Part shown: positions 1-9,223 of the stretch, piece by piece
How the letters are laid out: each line of letters begins with the position of its first letter
How positions within the stretch are numbered: the first letter of the stretch is position 1
NCBI GenBank assembly: GCA_018001935.1
Contig: JAGNHB010000008.1
Coordinates: 1 to 64,000 of the forward strand
DNA: 64,000 nt
Direction: 5' to 3'
DNA from: Acidobacteriota bacterium
GTDB lineage: Bacteria; Acidobacteriota; JAAYUB01
The notes under the pieces: model-generated
What the model was told of the DNA's origin: nothing
The model's database searches: none
The model's input: only the letters and a program-made list of their open reading frames with translations
Translations under genes and position numbers: made by a program

Positions 1-63
1 AATGCTCTTCTCGTTTTTTGGAAGGCCGTCCGGGAAAATCCGGGGCCGAACCGATTTCCGTTT

Positions 64-2025
64 TCACCCGGCCCGAAATTCGCCCCCGCCCATCCTCAGC
101 GCCGCCTGATTTTTTGCGAGGGCATCAGGTTTGACCGGTTTTCCGCCCTTCTCGCCGCGCTCGAGGCGGGCATGAAGGGCGGAAAGGGCCGCGGGCGTCA
201 TGCCCGGGATCAGCTCCGCCTCCGCCAGGGTCGCCGGGCGGAGGCGGTTCAGTTTTTCGCGGACTTCCCGCGAGAGCGACGCCACGGACGAATAATCGAA
301 GCCGGGCGGGATCGGTCGGGCCTTCAGGCGCTCGACCCTCCGGAGGTCCTGCTCCCCCATGGCGATGTACCCCTCGTACTTGATGTCGTGCTCCACCTGG
401 TCCACCACCGGGGAGGTTGTCGGGAGCCCTTCCCGCTCGAGGAGGGGAAGGAAGTCCCGGAGCCGCAGCTCCGGCATCCGGACCAACTGGAGCAGGGGAC
501 GGCCCGTGCCCGCGGCGTCCCGGACCCTTTCCGGCAAACCCGCGAGGTCGTCCCTCGCGGGCGAGAGGTGACGGGTCCGCACCCAGCGATCCAACCGGTC
601 CACCGCCTCGTATTTGGCCGAGTAGGCCCGCCACCGGGCGTCGTCCACCAGCCCGACCTCCCGGCCGAGGGGCGTCAAACGCCGGTCGGCGTTGTCGATG
701 CGGAAGAGCAGGCGCATCTCCGCCCGCGAGGTGAACATCCGGTAGGGCTCGTCCACGCCCTTCGTGACCAGGTCCTGGATCATGATGCCGAGGTACCCCA
801 CGGTGCGGTCCACCACGATCCCCTCTTTCCCCGCTGCACGCCGGGCGGCGTTGATCCCCGCCACGATCCCCTGGCCCGCCGCTTCCTCGTAACCGCTGGT
901 CCCGTTGATCTGGCCCGCGTGAAAGAGGCCCTCGACGCACCGGCTCTCCAGGGTGGGCCCGAGCTGGGTGGGCTGCACCACGTCGTACTCGATGGCATAG
1001 GCCGGCCGGATCACGACGGCGTTCTCGAACCCCGGCAGTGCGCGCAGCATGGCGTCCTGGACGTCCAGGGGCATGCTGGAGGAGAAGCCGTTGAGGTACG
1101 TCTCCCGGGTGTTCAGGCCCTCGGGCTCCAGGAAGAGCTGGTGGCGGGGGTGGTGGGGAAACTTCACCACCTTGTCCTCGATGGAGGGGCAGTACCGCGG
1201 CCCCACCCCGGTGATTCGGCCGCTGTACAGCGGGGACCGGCCGAGGTTCTCCCGGACGATCCGGTGGACCGCCTCGTTGGTGTGCACCAGGTGGCACCGC
1301 ACCTGGGGCAGCTCCGCCCGCTCCGTGGCGAAGGAGAAGAAGACCGGCTCGGGGTCCGCTTCGTGGGTCTCCAGCCGGGAGCAGTCGATGGTTCCGCCGT
1401 CGAGGCGCGGCGGGGTCCCGGTTTTCAGCCGGCAGACCGCGTACCCGAGCCTCCGGAGACTTTCCGCCAGGCGGACGGAGGGAGGCTCCGCCGCCCGTCC
1501 CGCCGGGATCCGGCGCTGGCCGATGTGCATCAGCCCGTCCAGGAAGGTCCCCGTGGCCAGCACCACGGCCGCGGCCGTCAGTGTCCGGCCGTCGTGCAGG
1601 TCCACCCCCCGGACCCGCCCGCCCTCCACCCGGAGGTCCGTCACCTCGCCCTGCAGGAGGTGGAGGTTCGGAAGCTCCTCGAGGAGCCGGCGCATCCCGG
1701 CGCGGTACCGGTTCTTGTCGGTCTGGGTCCGGGGCCCCTGGACCGCGGGGCCCCGGCGCCGGTTGAGGAGTCTGAACTGGATCCCGGTCCGGTCGGCCAG
1801 GATGCCCTGGATGCCCCCGAGGGCGTCGATCTCCCGGACCAGGTGTCCCTTGGCGATCCCCCCCACGGCGGGGTTGCACGACATCTCCGCCAGGAGGGCG
1901 AGGTTGAGGGTCACCAGGCCGGTCCGGGCCCCGAGGCGGGCGGCCGCGTGGGCCGCCTCGCACCCGGCGTGCCCGCCGCCGACGACGAGCACGTCATAGC
2001 CCGGGAATCGGCCCCTATCGGTCAC
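64..2025 (-). CDS. mnmG: tRNA U34 carboxymethylaminomethylation enzyme MnmG (GidA)
   Basis: FAD-dependent half of the MnmE-MnmG complex, which adds the carboxymethylaminomethyl group to the wobble uridine of several tRNAs. At 653 residues it is full length for the family. GGGHAG at residues 16-21 is the FAD-binding loop, CNPAVGG lies at 50-56, and the family signature GPRYCPSIEDK at 275-285; a helical C-terminal part follows. The ATG overlaps the stop of the upstream exported-protein gene by 11 bases, so the two are probably read from one transcript. Its partner mnmE is not in the window. A position near dnaA is common for mnmG. The call is secure. Confidence 0.97.
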   Translation of the reverse strand: MTDRGRFPGYDVLVVGGGHAGCEAAHAAARLGARTGLVTLNLALLAEMSCNPAVGGIAKGHLVREIDALGGIQGILADRTGIQFRLLNRRRGPAVQGPRTQTDKNRYRAGMRRLLEELPNLHLLQGEVTDLRVEGGRVRGVDLHDGRTLTAAAVVLATGTFLDGLMHIGQRRIPAGRAAEPPSVRLAESLRRLGYAVCRLKTGTPPRLDGGTIDCSRLETHEADPEPVFFSFATERAELPQVRCHLVHTNEAVHRIVRENLGRSPLYSGRITGVGPRYCPSIEDKVVKFPHHPRHQLFLEPEGLNTRETYLNGFSSSMPLDVQDAMLRALPGFENAVVIRPAYAIEYDVVQPTQLGPTLESRCVEGLFHAGQINGTSGYEEAAGQGIVAGINAARRAAGKEGIVVDRTVGYLGIMIQDLVTKGVDEPYRMFTSRAEMRLLFRIDNADRRLTPLGREVGLVDDARWRAYSAKYEAVDRLDRWVRTRHLSPARDDLAGLPERVRDAAGTGRPLLQLVRMPELRLRDFLPLLEREGLPTTSPVVDQVEHDIKYEGYIAMGEQDLRRVERLKARPIPPGFDYSSVASLSREVREKLNRLRPATLAEAELIPGMTPAALSALHARLERGEKGGKPVKPDALAKNQAALRMGGGEFRAG

Positions 2026-3916
2026 TCGGCTTTTCCCCGGCGGGGGCGGGCGCCGGTTTTCCCCCGTCGTCGCCCGGGGGCTCCGTCGCCCTGTACCCCG
2101 GTTCCTGGTGTTTGGCGGCTTCCTTCCGCATCAGCTCGTCCGCCACGAAGACGGTCAGGGCCATGACGCCCCTGAGGGTGGACGAGGGCATCTCGGAGAC
2201 GGAAACGAAACCGTCCGGACCGCTGTAGCTGGCGCTGAAGGCCTCTCCCGGCTTGAACAGCCCGGCGTCGATGACCTTCCGGATGAAAGGCGCGAACTCC
2301 GGGGCGGCCAGCAGCATTTCCTTCTCGTCGGTGGCCGCGGAGAAGGACAGGGCGACCGCGCCGTCCTTTCGGGCCTTTTCCGCGTACGAACGGAAACTGT
2401 CCTTCGCCAGGACGTTCCTGCCGGCCGCGAAGTCGTCCCGGATGGCCGCGACGGCGTCGGGCAGCATGGAGACGAACACGACCCCGTTCAGCAGAAGGAC
2501 GTGGACGGTGACCACCTTGTCCCCTTTGCCGATGAGACGGTACCACTTCCCGCCCTTGACCGCCTCGGAGGTCACCTCGATCCCGAACCGCTGGAACAGG
2601 GTCTGGAGGATTTTGTCGACGGCCTCCGTGCTCCGGGGAACCATGAAGACCGTGTTGAAGGGAAGGAGGCGGAGGACCGGGTGGTCCGTCTTCAGCGAGC
2701 CGACCTGGAGGAAGCCCATCTCCCGTCCCAGGGCCGGGAAGATCTCGCCGCCCAGGGAAAGGCCCGTCTGGGCGGTCAACCCGGCTTCCCCGATGCCGAT
2801 CCCGGTGGCCAGGGCGTCGCCGAAGGCCTTGACGGCGTCCTCCTTGAGCATGGTGTAGACGGCGCCGAGGTCCATGACGGCGTCCATGCCGAACCGGGTG
2901 TCCGCGGGGAAGAGATCGAGCGCGGTGAGCTTCGCCCCCTCGAAGGTCTTCGCGAACCGGTTGAGCATCCCGGACCCTTCCGCCAGGCCAAGGGAGAAGG
3001 CGACCCGGCACGTCTCCCCCTTTTCCTCGAGGGACACGGAGACGTCGCGAAGCTTGTCGAGGCCGAGCCCCGTCACGAACGTGCGGATCTTCTCCGGCGG
3101 GAAAATGGCCATCAGGGCTGCCTGGGCTGCCTTTTCGGCGGCCCCGGCCTCCCGGTTCTCCCCCTCCGCCGTCCCGGCGGGCTTGTCGGCTTCCTCCGCC
3201 GCCTTCGCGGGCTTTTCGAATTGCCGCAGCACCTGGTCCAGGATGGCGGTCGGCCAGTCCCCGAACTCGCCGCACCGCACCAGGACGCGGAACCGGAGGT
3301 CCCCGGACTCCATGGGGATGGACTTGACGGCCGCGGAGGGCCACCGGAATTGCCGGGCCCCCGCCACCAGGGCCGCCGCGAACTCGCCCACGTCGCACTG
3401 GTAACCCAGGGCGATCAGCTCGTCGTCGAAAGCGATGGTTTTCAACTCCCGGGGGCGCCCCGTGACGTCCGTGGTCTCGGTCATCACCGTGAAGGACCCC
3501 ACCTTCCGCCCTTTCTCGGCCATGGGCCGGAGCATCTCCAGGACCTTGTTCCGCACCTTGGCGCTCCCCAGGCGGAACGCGACGACCCCCCCGGGACTGA
3601 CGGCCCGGGTGACGGGGTCGTAGATGCGCATGGCCAGCACGATGGAGGAACGGGCCAGGTCGTCCATGTCCTCGGCGCCCAGCGTGAAGGACGGGTCCTT
3701 GAGCATGCCGGACAAGGCCGGCCCGGCCGCCTGAAGGATCTGTTCCTGCAGGCCGGTGACCTTGAAGACATCGTGGATCATGGAAAGGTCCCTGAACTCC
3801 AGGACCACCTGGGAGTCCTCGGGGATGAAGTAGCGCAGGTCCGAAGGCGTACCCGCCCACACGCCGGCGGCACAGGCCAGCATCAGCGCAAACAGGATGG
3901 TTCCGACTCGTTTCAT
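2015..3916 (-). CDS. Exported protein of unknown function, upstream of mnmG
   Basis: A 633-residue protein I do not recognise. It begins with a clear signal peptide (hydrophobic stretch at about 5-20, ending in an Ala-rich cleavage region near VWAG), so it acts outside the cytoplasm. The body alternates predicted strands and helices and contains an Ala/Glu/Lys-rich low-complexity segment near residues 235-265. The C-terminus is a Pro/Gly/Asp-rich tail. No transmembrane helix follows the signal peptide and I see no catalytic motif. The start is supported by an AGGTGA ribosome site eight bases upstream. It overlaps mnmG by 11 bases, which suggests co-transcription but says little about function. 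Confidence 0.7.
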   Translation of the reverse strand: MKRVGTILFALMLACAAGVWAGTPSDLRYFIPEDSQVVLEFRDLSMIHDVFKVTGLQEQILQAAGPALSGMLKDPSFTLGAEDMDDLARSSIVLAMRIYDPVTRAVSPGGVVAFRLGSAKVRNKVLEMLRPMAEKGRKVGSFTVMTETTDVTGRPRELKTIAFDDELIALGYQCDVGEFAAALVAGARQFRWPSAAVKSIPMESGDLRFRVLVRCGEFGDWPTAILDQVLRQFEKPAKAAEEADKPAGTAEGENREAGAAEKAAQAALMAIFPPEKIRTFVTGLGLDKLRDVSVSLEEKGETCRVAFSLGLAEGSGMLNRFAKTFEGAKLTALDLFPADTRFGMDAVMDLGAVYTMLKEDAVKAFGDALATGIGIGEAGLTAQTGLSLGGEIFPALGREMGFLQVGSLKTDHPVLRLLPFNTVFMVPRSTEAVDKILQTLFQRFGIEVTSEAVKGGKWYRLIGKGDKVVTVHVLLLNGVVFVSMLPDAVAAIRDDFAAGRNVLAKDSFRSYAEKARKDGAVALSFSAATDEKEMLLAAPEFAPFIRKVIDAGLFKPGEAFSASYSGPDGFVSVSEMPSSTLRGVMALTVFVADELMRKEAAKHQEPGYRATEPPGDDGGKPAPAPAGEKPSDR

Positions 3917-4027
3917 CTTGTCACCTCGGTAGGATGTTGGAATTCGTTCGGCCTCCCGGCCGGCGTGTTCCTGTCAGGATACGTTCGGGGCTGGCCGCTT
4001 GTTCGTCCGGTTTCGGGAAAACGCCCC

Positions 4028-4777
4028 TCATTCGGTCTCGGGGGGGACGCCGTCCTCCCCGGTCTGGTCGGGGGCCCCGGCCGGCATGCCGGACATCCCG
4101 CCCATCTGGGTCAGGTCCTTCACCGCCACGCCCGGGGGCAGCTCGAACTCGGCATCGGGGACCGCGTTGATCCGGTTGTACTTGTAGTTGATGACCATGG
4201 TGCCTGACACGTGCCGCCGGGGCAGGCCGTACTGCTTGTCAATCCAGGACTTCGACGTGTGACCCGGGACCGAGACCTCGTAGACCCAGCAGTCGGCGCC
4301 GTCGATCACCTCGGACCCCAGGCCCTTGGCGCCGGGGTCGATTCCCTCGGACATCTTCCGCAGTTCCTCGGGGACCGGCCCGGCGGGGCTTCCCTCGCGG
4401 GCCGACGTGTCCGTCATCTTCAGGGCGGCTTTCATCGCGGGGTTGTACATGTAGGTCTCGCCCTTGTCCTTCATCGTCAGCATCCACCCGCCACCGGGGG
4501 TCTGCACCTTCATGCGGACGATCTCCCCGTCCTTGAACTTGAACAGGACGGTGGTCTGGTGTCCCTGCGTCTCGCTGACCAGCTCGTAGCTGGTGACGTT
4601 GCGGAGCAGGTTCTTCACGTCCCCCGGCTGGCCGGCGACCGGCACGCCGCCCGGCCCGGCAGCCCCCGCGGCCCCCCCGGGGAGTCCGGGCACCCCCCCG
4701 CCGCCCTTGCAGCCGGCGGACACGACGAGACAGAGCATCAACACGGAGGCCGATATCCAGGTTTTCCGATCGCGCAT
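4028..4777 (-). CDS. Lipoprotein with LolA/DUF4412-like fold
   Basis: A 249-residue lipoprotein. The N-terminus is a type II signal peptide with lipobox VSAGC and Cys23 as the acylation site, followed by a Gly/Pro-rich linker. The remaining part has the strand-rich pattern of outer-membrane lipoprotein-sorting-like (LolA-like or DUF4412) domains, with YMYNPAMKAALKM near the middle and WIDKQYGLPRR later; this family link is inference. The start at 4777 was chosen over upstream in-frame codons because it directly precedes the signal peptide and has GGGAGG upstream. A divergent promoter region separates it from the M16 peptidase gene. It may act in the envelope. Confidence 0.72.
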   Translation of the reverse strand: MRDRKTWISASVLMLCLVVSAGCKGGGGVPGLPGGAAGAAGPGGVPVAGQPGDVKNLLRNVTSYELVSETQGHQTTVLFKFKDGEIVRMKVQTPGGGWMLTMKDKGETYMYNPAMKAALKMTDTSAREGSPAGPVPEELRKMSEGIDPGAKGLGSEVIDGADCWVYEVSVPGHTSKSWIDKQYGLPRRHVSGTMVINYKYNRINAVPDAEFELPPGVAVKDLTQMGGMSGMPAGAPDQTGEDGVPPETE

Positions 4778-4805
4778 GGTTTCCTCCCGAAAAAATGTCG
4801 GGCGG

Positions 4806-4834
4806 ATTCTACCCCATCCCGGCCCGCGATTCAA
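4806..4834 (-). promoter_or_regulatory. Promoter of the lipoprotein gene
   Basis: On the minus strand TTGAAT (4834-4829) and TAGAAT (4811-4806) are separated by exactly 17 bases. The expected transcript start is near 4799, about 20 bases before the ATG at 4777. Confidence 0.6.
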
Positions 4835-4929
4835 GACCGCCGGAGGAGGACTTTCCGGCCCCGGCGCGATGGCGCCCGCCGGCGGGGAAAACTCCCCGGG
4901 GAACCCGGTTTTGCCGCCCGCGAAATAGT

Positions 4930-4958
4930 TTGCCGAAGAAGGTGCCGGCTTGTATAAT
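4930..4958 (+). promoter_or_regulatory. Promoter of the M16 peptidase operon
   Basis: TTGCCG (4930-4935), a 17-base spacer and a perfect TATAAT (4953-4958). The start of transcription would fall near 4965, about 24 bases before the ATG at 4989. Confidence 0.7.
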
Positions 4959-4988
4959 GACTTCAGTTCAGTAACGAATGGAGCGGCC

Positions 4989-6500
4989 ATGAAGCACTTG
5001 CGTTTTCTGGCGATCGCGACCCTGATGACGACCTTCGCCGCCGGCGGGGAGAACGTCCGGATCGACGTGCGGACCTTCAAGCTCGACAACGGCCTGCAGG
5101 TCATCTTCGCCCCGCGCCACGACACGCCCATCGTCCACTCCCTGGTGCGCTACCGGGTGGGTTCGGCCAACGAGAGCGCCGGGCTGACGGGCATGTCGCA
5201 CATGCTGGAGCACATGATGTTCAAGGGGACGAAGGAACTCCAGACGGCCAACTACGACCTGGAACAGGGGCCCATGCAGGAGCAGGACCAGATGTTCGCC
5301 CAGGTCCTCGACATCCGGACCCGGGCCATGATGAACCGGCCGGTGGAAAACTCCGACGAGGAGATCCAGAAACTCCTGCTCAAGATCAAGGGGCTCAACG
5401 TGACCCTGAAGATCGTCACCGTCCAGAACGACGTGGACGTGGCCACCACCCAGGCGGGTTTTTCCCGGCTGGGCGCCGACACCAGCTTCGACCGGACCCA
5501 CTACATGGAGTTCTTCCCGTCCAACTGCCTGGAAGCCTGGGCCTACTTCGAGTCCGCCCGCATGAAAGAGCCCGTGTTCCGGGAGTTCTACTCCGAGCGG
5601 GACGTGATCCTCGAGGAACGCCGGCAGACCACCGAGACCCAGCCGGACGGCGTGATGATCGAGCGGTTCCTGGCCGCGGCCTTCACCGCCCACTCCTATC
5701 GCTGGGACGTCATCGGGTGGCGGTCGGACATCGAGAACTACACGCGCCGCGACGTGGCGGAGTACCACCGCCTCTACTACGCCCCCAACAACGCCATCCT
5801 CGTGCTGGTGGGCGACTTCCAGCCCGGTCCGGCCGAAGCCCTCATCCGGAAGTACTTCGGCAAGATCCCCGCCCAGGACATTCCCCGCCCCGTGGCCATG
5901 ACCCTCGAGCCCCCGCAGTTGGGTGAAAAGCGGTTGACCGTGACCTTCGAGGGGACGCCGCGGCTGATGATCGGCTTTCACCGCCCCGGTTTCGGGCACC
6001 CGGACTACCCGGTCCTGGAGATGATCGACGCCCTCCTTTCCCGCGGGCGGAGCAGCGTCCTGTACAAGGAGCTGACCCTGGGCGGCAAGGCGGCCGAGTT
6101 CTCCACGGGGATCTGGGAGATGAAACGCTACCCCGGCCTCTTCACCGTCTCGGCCGTGGCGGAGAAGGACGTGGAACTGTCGGACCTCGAGAAGATCATC
6201 CTGGACGCCCTCGAGAAACTCAAGGCCCAGGAAGTGACCGCGCGGGTCCTCGAAACCGCCCGGGCCAAGGTCACCGGGCAGATGCTGCAACGGCTCAACG
6301 ACCGGGAGGAACTCGCCGTCGTCCTGGCGGAGGGGCTCGACTTCTCCGACGACCCCTTCGCCTTCAACGATTACCTCAAGCTGATCCAGAACGTCACGGC
6401 CCAGGACATCCAGCGGGTCGCCCGGCAGTATTTCGCCCGGGAGAACCGCACCGTGGCCTGGATGATGCCGGCCGCCCCCGAGAAGGAGGTGAAGAAGTGA
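4989..6500 (+). CDS. M16 family zinc metallopeptidase (active subunit type)
   Basis: A 503-residue insulinase/pitrilysin-type peptidase. The inverted zinc motif HMLEH is at residues 71-75, inside MSHMLEHMMFKG, and the third ligand should be a Glu in the downstream ERDVILEERR segment. A helical insertion lies between the motif and that segment, as in many bacterial M16 proteins. The N-terminus is hydrophobic and probably directs export. ATG 4989 is preferred because it begins the signal-like segment and follows a good promoter. Its stop overlaps the GTG of the next gene in a GTGA motif, so the two are made together, fitting the family habit of pairing an active with an inactive subunit. Confidence 0.93.
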   Translation: MKHLRFLAIATLMTTFAAGGENVRIDVRTFKLDNGLQVIFAPRHDTPIVHSLVRYRVGSANESAGLTGMSHMLEHMMFKGTKELQTANYDLEQGPMQEQDQMFAQVLDIRTRAMMNRPVENSDEEIQKLLLKIKGLNVTLKIVTVQNDVDVATTQAGFSRLGADTSFDRTHYMEFFPSNCLEAWAYFESARMKEPVFREFYSERDVILEERRQTTETQPDGVMIERFLAAAFTAHSYRWDVIGWRSDIENYTRRDVAEYHRLYYAPNNAILVLVGDFQPGPAEALIRKYFGKIPAQDIPRPVAMTLEPPQLGEKRLTVTFEGTPRLMIGFHRPGFGHPDYPVLEMIDALLSRGRSSVLYKELTLGGKAAEFSTGIWEMKRYPGLFTVSAVAEKDVELSDLEKIILDALEKLKAQEVTARVLETARAKVTGQMLQRLNDREELAVVLAEGLDFSDDPFAFNDYLKLIQNVTAQDIQRVARQYFARENRTVAWMMPAAPEKEVKK

Positions 6501-7924
6501 GACTCCGTGCCGGGGCCCTCGCGGCCGTCCTCCTGTTCTCCCTGTCCGTCCGGGCCGAGATGCCCGAGAACGTCAGCAAGGGGTCGAAGGTCCTCCTCAA
6601 GCTGGCGTCCGCGCCCCTCGACTGGAAAATCCCCGTGGAAGGGGTCAACTACCGGAAGGTCACGTCGGCGTCGGGGCTGAAATTCTACCTCAAACCCGAC
6701 GACACGGTCCCCATGGTGACCGTTCACTGCCGGGTGGGCGCCGGCGCCGTCTTCGAGACGGACCGCACCCCGCACACCGCGAAGGTCACCGCCCGGATGG
6801 TCCGGGAGTGCGGCAGCGCCGGCATGACCACCGAGACCATGGAAGCCACCCTGGACTTCTACGCCGGCCAGTTCGAGATGGAGTGCGGCCCCGACTGGGT
6901 CACCATCGACGGGTCCATCCCCTCCCGTCACCTGGAATCCCTGATCAAGATCCTGGCCGGCGTCCTCTCCAGCCCCGGCTTCAGCGAGGAGCGTCTGAAG
7001 TTCGTCCTCAAGCGGATGCAGGCGGAAGACGCCGCCGCGTCGGACGACCCCTTTTACGTCTGCCGGAAGAAATTCTACAACCTGCTGTACCCGAAACACC
7101 CCTACGGCTACATCTTCGCCCTCGACGGGATCGAGAAGGTCACCCTCGAGGACGTGAAGAAGTTCTACACGGACTGGTACTGCCCCGCCAACATCGCCAT
7201 CGCCGTCACCGGCGACTTCAAGGAGAAGGACTTCCTGGCCTTGTGGGATCAGTACTACCAGGGAGCGCCCCCCAACCGCGAACTGATCATACCCAGGCCG
7301 CCCCGCCCCAGCCCCGTTCCGGGCGTTTACCTTGTCCAGCGGAACGTCAACCAGAGTTCCATCTACTTCGGCGTCCTCCTTCCCGAGGAGGTAAGGCCCG
7401 AGATCCCGCTGCTCAACCTCGTCAACCACGTCACCGGCGGCGGCGACTTCGCCTCGCGGTTCACCCAGCAGGTGCGGGACCGGGAAGGGCTCGCCTACCG
7501 GGTGGACTCCCTCCTGAACACCGACTTCCTCGGGAATTTCGCCTACGTCGCCCGTTGCCGGACCAAAACCGAGTCCACGGAGCGGGCCATCGACGCCATG
7601 CTCTGGATCCTGGACATCTTCCGCCAGGGCAAGTTCACCGACGGGGAGTTCCAGGCAGGGAAAAGCGCCCTCCGGACCAGCGTCGCAAGAAAATTCACCT
7701 CCGTCATGGAACTGCTCAAGGTCTTCATGACCCTGGACCTTCTCGGGCGCCCCTACGCTTTCATCGACGAGTACCCCGCGAAAGTCATGGCCATCACGCC
7801 CGAACAGCTCAAGGAGATGGCCGTGAAGTGCTTCGACGTCTCCCGCATGGTCTACGTCGTCGTGGGCGACGTCAAGGAGATGGACAAGCTGAAGAAACTC
7901 GGGCCGGTCACGCGGCTGGAGTAG
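6497..7924 (+). CDS. M16 peptidase-like protein lacking the zinc motif
   Basis: A 475-residue M16 homologue with a signal peptide (residues 1-20). Where the HxxEH motif should be, after the conserved VHCRVGAG strand, the sequence reads TARMVREC, so the metal ligands are missing. The C-terminal half keeps the substrate-binding signature REGLAYRV. This is the pattern of the non-catalytic partner in heterodimeric M16 enzymes. The start is GTG 6497, overlapping the upstream stop by four bases, with a strong GGAGGT ribosome site. Its last 17 bases overlap the convergent kinase-like gene. Confidence 0.9.
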   Translation: MRLRAGALAAVLLFSLSVRAEMPENVSKGSKVLLKLASAPLDWKIPVEGVNYRKVTSASGLKFYLKPDDTVPMVTVHCRVGAGAVFETDRTPHTAKVTARMVRECGSAGMTTETMEATLDFYAGQFEMECGPDWVTIDGSIPSRHLESLIKILAGVLSSPGFSEERLKFVLKRMQAEDAAASDDPFYVCRKKFYNLLYPKHPYGYIFALDGIEKVTLEDVKKFYTDWYCPANIAIAVTGDFKEKDFLALWDQYYQGAPPNRELIIPRPPRPSPVPGVYLVQRNVNQSSIYFGVLLPEEVRPEIPLLNLVNHVTGGGDFASRFTQQVRDREGLAYRVDSLLNTDFLGNFAYVARCRTKTESTERAIDAMLWILDIFRQGKFTDGEFQAGKSALRTSVARKFTSVMELLKVFMTLDLLGRPYAFIDEYPAKVMAITPEQLKEMAVKCFDVSRMVYVVVGDVKEMDKLKKLGPVTRLE

Positions 7925-9026
7925 GGAAAGCCCGTTTCAAGCCCCTCACGAGGGCGGAGAAAACCGGGTATCGTGACAGGCAGGGCTCCTTGACCACCAG
8001 GCGGTGGAGCTGGTTGACCGCGGCGGGAACATGGGCCAGGAAACGCCCCTTTCCCCTGTCCAGCGCCAGGAACCCGTAGGCCCCGAGGGCTTGCAGAAGG
8101 CGGTGCGCGGCCACCCGGGGAAACTCGGTTGCGAAAGTGGCCCGTTCAAAGGAAGTGTTCGCCCGCTCGGCGGCGTCCAGGTAAAAAGCCATCCACCGGT
8201 CCTGCCTCGCAGGGTCGAGGTCCGCGTACGGGTCCAGGAGAAGGGAAGCCACGTCGTACTGGGGCGGGCCGAGGCGCGCCCCCTGGAAATCGAGGAGGTA
8301 TACCCCCCGGGGCCCCACCGTGAGGTTGGTGCTCTGATAGTCCCGGTGGATCACCGTGAAGGGGGTCTTCATCCGGTCGATGTCCCCGGCCAGGGCGTCC
8401 AGGTCTGCTTTCAATGCTTCCGCCGGCCCCTCGGCGCCCGGAAGTCCCTCCCCGGCCCCGCACCCCGGGATCCGCCCCTCTCTCCAGGGCGCCAGGAAAC
8501 GTTCCTCGAAGTATCCCGATTCGAACCGTCGGGCGAAAGCGCCATCGTAGGCCGGGTTGTGGGTCTTCGACGGTTCGAAGCGGTCGCCGGCCCCGCGCTG
8601 AAGGATCACCAGAAATTCCAGGGCACGTCGGTAACCGTCCTCCGCCTCAGCCTGCCGGGAAGTGTCTCCCAGAAGGTCGTGGAGCAGCGTCGGACCGGCG
8701 TCCTCCAGGACGAACCACCCCCGTTCGGGGTCGGACCGGTGCACTGCCGGCACGGGAAGCCCGATGCGACGGAACAGCCCAGCCACGTAGAGAAAACTCT
8801 CGTTCTCGGTGACGCCGTTCGGCCCCGAGGGCGGGCTCGGGCTCCACATCCCCACGAGGGACCGCGGGTAGGTCCCCACCCTGAAAAATCGACGGGGGCT
8901 GCCCCCGGCGCCGATTTCCGTCACGGGCGCCGTCTCTTCCCCCGCTCCCGTTTCCTCCCGGAACACCCGGCGGAGATAATCCCGGAAGGGTCCCGAACCC
9001 GTTTCGCCGACGAGTATTTCCTCCAT
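7908..9026 (-). CDS. APH-fold small-molecule kinase (aminoglycoside phosphotransferase family)
   Basis: A 372-residue phosphotransferase. VIHRDYQSTNL is the catalytic loop with its Asp, and LLDFQGARLGPPQYDVASLL supplies the DFG-like metal-binding Asp. The N-lobe has a glycine-rich GAGGSPRRFFRV segment. The arrangement resembles cell-wall sugar kinases of the AmgK type (N-acetylmuramate/N-acetylglucosamine anomeric kinase), but no nucleotidyltransferase partner lies beside it, so the substrate is uncertain. It is divergent from dnaA and convergent with the M16 pair, overlapping the latter by 17 bases. Confidence 0.82.
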   Translation of the reverse strand: MEEILVGETGSGPFRDYLRRVFREETGAGEETAPVTEIGAGGSPRRFFRVGTYPRSLVGMWSPSPPSGPNGVTENESFLYVAGLFRRIGLPVPAVHRSDPERGWFVLEDAGPTLLHDLLGDTSRQAEAEDGYRRALEFLVILQRGAGDRFEPSKTHNPAYDGAFARRFESGYFEERFLAPWREGRIPGCGAGEGLPGAEGPAEALKADLDALAGDIDRMKTPFTVIHRDYQSTNLTVGPRGVYLLDFQGARLGPPQYDVASLLLDPYADLDPARQDRWMAFYLDAAERANTSFERATFATEFPRVAAHRLLQALGAYGFLALDRGKGRFLAHVPAAVNQLHRLVVKEPCLSRYPVFSALVRGLKRAFPTPAA

Positions 9027-9082
9027 CGTTCGCTCCTTTGCCCTCTCCCGTCGAGCGGGAACCTTTCCTTCCCGCGCAGCCC

Positions 9083-9110
9083 ATTATAAACGCGCCGGAT
9101 GCCGGTTCGA
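9083..9110 (-). promoter_or_regulatory. Possible promoter of the APH-fold kinase gene
   Basis: On the minus strand a perfect TATAAT (9088-9083) is preceded at 16 bases by TCGAAC, a weak -35. The predicted start is about 50 bases before the ATG at 9026. It is divergent from the dnaA promoter. Confidence 0.4.
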
Positions 9111-9123
9111 CCGGAAAATAGCC

Positions 9124-9152
9124 TTTCCATTCGGAACCCTTTCGTCTATAAT
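9124..9152 (+). promoter_or_regulatory. Promoter of dnaA
   Basis: TTTCCA (9124-9129), a 17-base spacer and TATAAT (9147-9152). Transcription should start near 9159, giving a leader of about 65 bases. The leader ends in TGTGAAACG (9215-9223), whose complement CGTTTCACA recurs after dnaA. Confidence 0.6.
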
Positions 9153-9223
9153 CGGCTTGCCCGATCACCGCATCCCCGACCGGGGTCCCGTTGGTCTCGA
9201 ACCGCAGCGAAAAGTGTGAAACG

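Noticed and set aside
172..2166. Long plus-strand frame opposite mnmG
   Set aside because: It is the complement shadow of a GC-rich gene; the encoded peptide is Pro/Arg/Gly-rich with no motif, and mnmG on the other strand is certain.
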